A DNA stretch of 64,000 nt from Corythucha ciliata (lineage: Eukaryota; Arthropoda; Insecta; Hemiptera; Tingidae), in NCBI GenBank assembly GCA_038030265.1, contig CM075938.1, forward strand, positions 50,151,189-50,215,188, written 5' to 3'. A program made the position numbers and the translations under genes. Position 1 is the first letter of the stretch. Each line of letters begins with the position of its first letter. Shown one piece after another: positions 58,814 to 64,000 of the stretch. The notes under the pieces were generated by a model. It ran no database searches and had not been told where the DNA came from. It was given only the letters and a program-made list of their open reading frames with translations.

Positions 58814-61260
58814 CATTTTCATCTCGGAGAGAAAGAAAAAAAAAAACCTCGCTTTTATTCGTTCCAAAAACGGACAGTCAAACACAACACTACCCGCTAC
58901 TTAACCTTTTTTCTCTCTCTCGACGTATCTATTTCTAGCTCATTGGACATGGGCATGGGTGTTCATTACATCGGAAAACGTAACGTTCTTCTCCGATAAA
59001 GCGTCAATTTGGCCCAATTTTTAGGGGAGAAAAGGACTTCCGAGTAAAAATTAAATTCGCGTGAAATCAATAAAAAAAAATTCACGAAGGACTCATTCTC
59101 AGCAATTCAACTGTTTCCCAGAAAAATATAGGCCACTTCGTGGAAATTTAAGGAGTTGGAAGCGCCTTATCAGTTATAGCCTTACAGCAATGAGTCAGGC
59201 AGTCTTCCCAGCAATTATTTTCTTGAGGGAAGCCTCCCGCACCGCCACCACCTACAAAAACGTTTACGATGGCCTCAATTCGAGGCGGGAGCTTGGATGA
59301 CTCATTTGATTACAAAGCAAAAAGATTAAATAAAAGTTTATGAAGCGCTGTTTGAGTAACGCTAAAGCGATTAGCGTTATTTGAATTTCTCGCACAGAGC
59401 AAAAACAGGTGAATTACGACACACTCACAGTGATATTTTGTTTGTTCTGGGGTCGATGAAAGTCATCGGCTCTCTATAGAAGCGTAAATTATGTGGTTCG
59501 TTGTACTCTGTTCGTGCTTTTAAATGGTAATAAGTACCTACCGGACAAAATAGGCCGTAGCTATTTAGTCCTGGAAGTCGCACAACAATGACTACACCCG
59601 TATTGCGATCATTTAACGGTCACTGTTACACTTTTTTCTTTCCTTTCTTTCTGTTTTTTGGTCTCATTCCACTGAAGCTCTTCAATAGTACGCTCCAAGT
59701 GAAGGGTTGATAAGGGGTGGGGTGGGGTTCACGAAGAGTTTGTTGATGGTAACGCAGGCTTTTTTTTTATTTGATGATCGGGCAAACAAGAGGGTGTTGG
59801 TATTTAGGAGGGGGGGGGTAATGATACAGAATAATCATGACGTAACATGGTCCACCATTACAACACGCCACCGCCGGAGTGAGAAAAAAATGTCAATAGC
59901 TTTATCAAACGACATCCACCCCACCACCATTGATGCCCTCTTCACCAAGAAATAAGCGTAAAGAAAAAAAAATCGAGATCAAATCACTTTCAGTTTCGCT
60001 ATTTTCCTTCAAATTACTGTTAAGCGGAGGGGGGGACATACATATAGGACGGCTCTGTCCCAAAATTAGTGCACTTAAAAACACCTTAAATCAGCTTTTG
60101 AAAACAAATCACCGGTTTGTTTTCGGACTGACGGGGTTTTTGGGTGATTCTACAGTTTAGCGGGAAAGCTGTGGGCTTCTGACGTTAATCGACTAATTCA
60201 TAGAGCGAACAACACAATTCTTTAGAGAAATTGATAGTAAAGAGGACGGACTGACTGTTCCGTCAAGTTCACACCAGACCTATCCGGTTGTTACGTTCAA
60301 AGCACCCCTGCAACTTCCTATTTATGGAGGACTTTGTGATCCGGAGACAGACGGCTCCGGGCACCTCTGATGTTGGCGAAGTAGCGTCTTTTCTTTACAT
60401 GAAGCGTGAAATAGCCAAAATTGAGCGCTTTATCGTCTTGAGCAGAGAAATATCCAAACTCGCTTTTTTCTCCTCTCCAAGAACGATAATAGCCCAAATC
60501 AGGGTCGGATCATGGAGATATAGAAGGGGGGGCTGGAGCGCGAGGAACAAAGTGGCGTCTTTGTCGGGTACATGTGTATACTTTGGGCGGTTTTTACGCG
60601 AATCTTCCGGCGAGCAGCGTTCTGACGCCTTACAAAGATTGTGTTTCACATACAGGCGCCCAAAACCGCGGTTTTTTAAGTGTTATGGGTTGGGGAAAGG
60701 CTCTGTCCACCAGAAACAGCATCTTTGGTGGTGGTGGTAGTGGTGGAGGTGGTGTGGGGCTGTTGAGGAATTGAAAAACTCAGTTTAACAAACGTGTAAC
60801 AAACCTCAACCTCGGTGTAAACAAACGTTTACACGGTAGGCTGCAAATTCTTCCTCATAACTCGCCCTTTCGACTCTGCAATAAAAACCAAATATTTCCC
60901 TTCTCAACGATAAGAAAATAATGGCCCGGCACTCTCTTTTCTCTGGTATCTTTTTAAAAACAACATAATAGTCCAGTCAATAGGGGTTTTGGCCGGGACA
61001 AACGTATAGAAGTAGTTTTGTCAACGGATATACATGTTTCTTGGGGGTGCTGAATCAGAATCTGAACTTTGCCAACAGAAAATCGGTCGGCTTCACCCCG
61101 AAAATCGCAAAAAAACTGGACATTTTATTACTTTTTCTACTCAATAGATTATATCTCTGGAACTATGTACTTTTCGATGATGGTGCTCCTTTGCATTTTT
61201 TAAATGAACAAAATTGCCATCAGAACCCACGATTTGAGATGCAAATTGAAAATTTCCTGT
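58814..61260. other. unique DNA with further acceptor-like sites
   Basis: A fine acceptor (tttctctctctcgacgtatctatttctag) precedes 58940 and one (ttatagccttacag) precedes 59184. Each is followed by frames that are open in two phases. A GTG/GGT microsatellite lies at 60727-60750. Family-H-like repeat units occur at 60395-60480, which explains part of the 150-residue frame 60288-60740. Confidence 0.3.
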
Positions 61261-61264
61261 ATTT

Positions 61265-62650
61265 TATACCCGCGAATCAAATATTTTCTCAATTTTAGCC
61301 GCAAAGTAGCGTTTTTATTCCACGAGTAAGCTATTATTCTCAGTTTCAGCCACGCATTGGCGTTTTAAAGAGAGCGAGATCGTTTCTTAGGACGAATTAG
61401 CGCTTTTTCTAAATTCGAGCTGGAAATTAGGGTTTTTTAAAAAATAATTTGAGCAACGCTAATTAGTGTTTTTTCCAAAATTAGCCGCAACTTAGCCGGG
61501 TTTCTTCCATTTTATCCCCGCATTAACAATAATTTTTTTCACTTTTAGCTTCGGATTGGCGTTTTTTCTCAATTTTGAGTCACAAATAATTTGCATGCGG
61601 AAGCCGAGAATTGGCGTATTTTAAATTTTCGACTCAAATGAATTTTGTCTCTATTTCTGCCGCAAATTAGCGGTTTTACACGATTTTAGCAGCGAAGTAG
61701 AGTTTTCATCTTAGGAATTGGAGTTTTTTCTAAATTTTTTCCACAAAATTTGCGTTTTCCTCAATGATTTAGCAGCGAATTGACAATATTGGAGCTGGAA
61801 AATCAGCGTTTTTCTTCATTTTAGCCACAAATGAATTGCCTTCAGAAACCACGAAATGGCGTATTTTCAATATTGGACGCAATTTGAAATTGTTCTATAT
61901 ATTTCACTCGCACATTAGAGCTAATACTACAATTTATCCGCATATAAGTGATTTTCCTTAATTTCTTATTTTTTATACATTTTAGTAATTTTTTACTTCA
62001 ATTTTAGCTAACGATTAGCACTTTTATCGAAATAACCTTCAGAAACTACGGAATTCTCTATTTTAGCCGCCAATAGCGCGTTTTTTCAATTTTAGCCGCG
62101 ATTTTTTTTACTTGTATAGCCTCGATATAGCGCATTTTCCTAATTTTAGCCGTGGGGCCAAAACCAGCAAAAATTAGCAATTTTTTGTTTTACGTTTCAA
62201 CCGTAAAATTGCCTCTATACTCCGGAAATCAGCGATTTTTTAAACTAAATTATGGTCTGAAAGTTCTAGGGAAGGCTCAATCACGGTGGAAATTTTTACT
62301 CCTCTGCTGAATTTAGGAACTTTCCCCAATTTGGCTGTTTTCCCTCCAATAGAAAATCGTTTCGCAGAGTTGGCACTTTCCCTAAGCCGAACTTCTTAAA
62401 TTTAGCCGTAGCTTTAGCTTAATTTAAGTCGTGGATTTGCCCGAACACAAGAGCGTTTTTTCTTAAATTTGGCCTGGAAGTTTTAACATCAGCAACGACG
62501 AATTGACACATTTTCTCAATTTTAGCCACGATGAGCACTTTTTCGCAATTTTAGCCAATAATATTAGCGTTTTTAAAACTTTTAGCCACGTAATTGCCCT
62601 AATAACAGAAAGTAGCGAGTCTTCTCAATTTTTAGCAGCCTAATGACGTA
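61265..62650. repeat. minisatellite B, reverse orientation, 1.4 kb
   Basis: Units such as gccgcaaattagcgttttta, tcaattttagcc with 29-base spacing, strongly diverged. Confidence 0.85.
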
Positions 62651-62929
62651 CAGGAACTGGGAATTAGCGTTTTTTTTTTGTTTTTTTTTTCAATGTCATG
62701 CGTTGACTGGCGTAAGCTGCTCGCAGAGAATAACTGCGCACAAGGACCTCGATATAGGCGTTTGTGGCCACAAAAAAACCCCAACGACAAGGCAGAAAGG
62801 TGTCTTTTTCGGCAGCCCCGAAAAAGGCGATATTGGCAGCGGCTGGTGAGAAAATGGGCCTAAAAATAGTGTCGGTGGATGGTGTTGCAAAGAAAATTGA
62901 TATTTCCCAGATATTCACCCAGGATAAAC

Positions 62930-63300
62930 TTCCAATTTCGTGGATATTTAGCTCCCAAATGTCGGCATTTTGCGGCTAACCGCAGACTTTGAGCGGCTAA
63001 ACCGGGTTTCAAAACCACTAAAAAGAACCCAGAAATTTGTGATTCGCGAGAATAAAGATCAGGAACAGGCCATAAAAACAGACCCAGTGTCCGCACCTGC
63101 TAAAAGAAAAGCCCAGAAAATTGCTATTTTGCGGAAAAATATAGTCCAAAAACTTGTAATTTCGCAAAACTTAAGACGAGAAACAGCCATTTTTGCAAAT
63201 ACTTACAATTCAGTCCCAAGCTCAAATTTCACGAAAATAAAGACAAGAAAATTTCAATTTCGAGTTACCAAAATTAAAATTTCGTGATTTTTGCAAAGAA
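62930..63300. repeat. degenerate minisatellite G (gaaaatttcgatttcgcg type)
   Basis: Loose units of 30 to 35 bases with aatttcgcgaaaataaaga. The 105-residue plus frame 62970-63287 follows the repeat. Confidence 0.55.
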
Positions 63301-63329
63301 AAAGCGTGCATGATTTGGGCCTGGCCCCG

Positions 63330-63410
63330 TCCCTGGGGCTAATTTAATTCTGCATAAGGCGACAGAATTAAATTAGACCCAGGGACGGCGAAAATCAAGA
63401 TCCGGGCCAG
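63330..63410. repeat. inverted repeat around aattaaattctg
   Basis: gggcctggccccgtccctgg, gctaatttaattctg and the inverse cagaattaaattagacccag, ggacgg, then gggccaggtcc form a hairpin of about 35-base arms, probably a small MITE. Confidence 0.65.
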
Positions 63411-63419
63411 GTCCACATC

Positions 63420-64000
63420 ACGCTTTTTCTTCCCTTGAAGCGTAAAAGAGGCAAGATCGCGCCTTTTCTCCTCGTAAAACGTAAACAGCAAAAATCTCGA
63501 TTTTTTTTTCACGAAATTAATATAACCACGCAATTTATTCGCTTGAAGAGCGAAATTGCGCCTTTTTCCCCCTTGAGCGTGAAATCACCCAAAATTGCGC
63601 ATTTTCTTGCATTTAATAATAGGGAAATAGCCAACTTCACACTTCTTCCTAACTTGAAGCGAGGAATAGCATGCATCGCCCTTTTTCTCCTCTTGAAAAG
63701 CAAAATAAACTGAATCGCGATTTTCTCCCTTTGAAGCGTAAAATAGCAAGAAACGCGCTCCTTCTCCTCTTGAAGCGCAAAAAAGTCAAAATTACCCTTC
63801 TTCTCCTTTGGGGCGCGAAATAGACAAAATCACAATTTTTCTCTTCTTGCAGCATGAAATTTCTATTTCGTATTGAACTGGCAAATTGCTAAAATGGCAC
63901 TTGCTGTCCTCTTGAACGGGGAACTAGCCCACGTCAGCGCTTTATCTTTGCAAAATAGGCCAAATCACTCTATTTCCCCTCTTACCGCGAAAATTCAAAA
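63420..64000. repeat. minisatellite H (cttgaagcgtaaaatagcaa type), runs off the window
   Basis: Units of about 40 bases: tctcctcttgaagcgtaaaa tagccaaaatcgcgc. At least 12 imperfect units. Open frames on both strands (Lys/Arg-rich) are by-products. The array reaches the window edge. Confidence 0.75.

Noticed and set aside
60288..60740. 150-residue plus frame
   Set aside because: Part of it is a minisatellite H-like segment and the end is a GTG microsatellite. The minus strand is open over the same part.

Overview
The window is animal nuclear DNA, most likely from an invertebrate (protostome). Two recognisable genes show this. One is an intron-split TBL2 gene (transducin beta-like 2: a membrane anchor plus WD40 repeats, minus strand, 18999-31100). 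The other is an uninterrupted REXO1 exonuclease gene (20686-21954, minus strand) inside a TBL2 intron. There are canonical GT-AG introns, a LINE fragment, many inverted-repeat DNA transposons, and no prokaryotic gene layout. I cannot name the species.

Layout. 1-3000: a four-exon plus-strand gene for a small secreted protein, with a large palindromic element in its second intron. 3000-8400: mostly non-coding, with a 15-base degenerate minisatellite (4740-5975) and a weak two-exon candidate near 6929-7267. 8400-18670: minisatellite DNA broken up by transposons: a hAT element with a perfect 8-base target duplication (9621-12331), a hairpin element, a LINE 3' end, and an element with perfect 52-base inverted repeats. 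18670-31100: TBL2 and nested REXO1, with long introns rich in G or C runs. 31100-44800: unique DNA, foldback elements, a truncated hAT-like repeat carrying another element, two minisatellites, and a possible 61-residue two-exon gene on the minus strand (41704-42709). 44800-57560: foldback pairs, large inverted repeats, a complete hAT-like element (49705-51107) inserted in another repeat, and a 2.7 kb minisatellite. 57560-64000: unique DNA with candidate splice sites, then three more minisatellites.

The most striking theme is the number of unrelated-looking degenerate minisatellites with units of 15 to 40 bases. Several occur in several blocks and in both orientations. One lies wholly inside a hAT element, which is itself inserted in another minisatellite. 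REXO1 and TBL2 have no evident functional link. REXO1 acts on RNA 3' ends, TBL2 is an ER membrane protein, and their nesting looks like a retrocopy insertion.

Limits: all coordinates were read by eye. No alignment, gene finder or database was available. Repeat edges are approximate unless a target duplication or inverted repeat fixes them.
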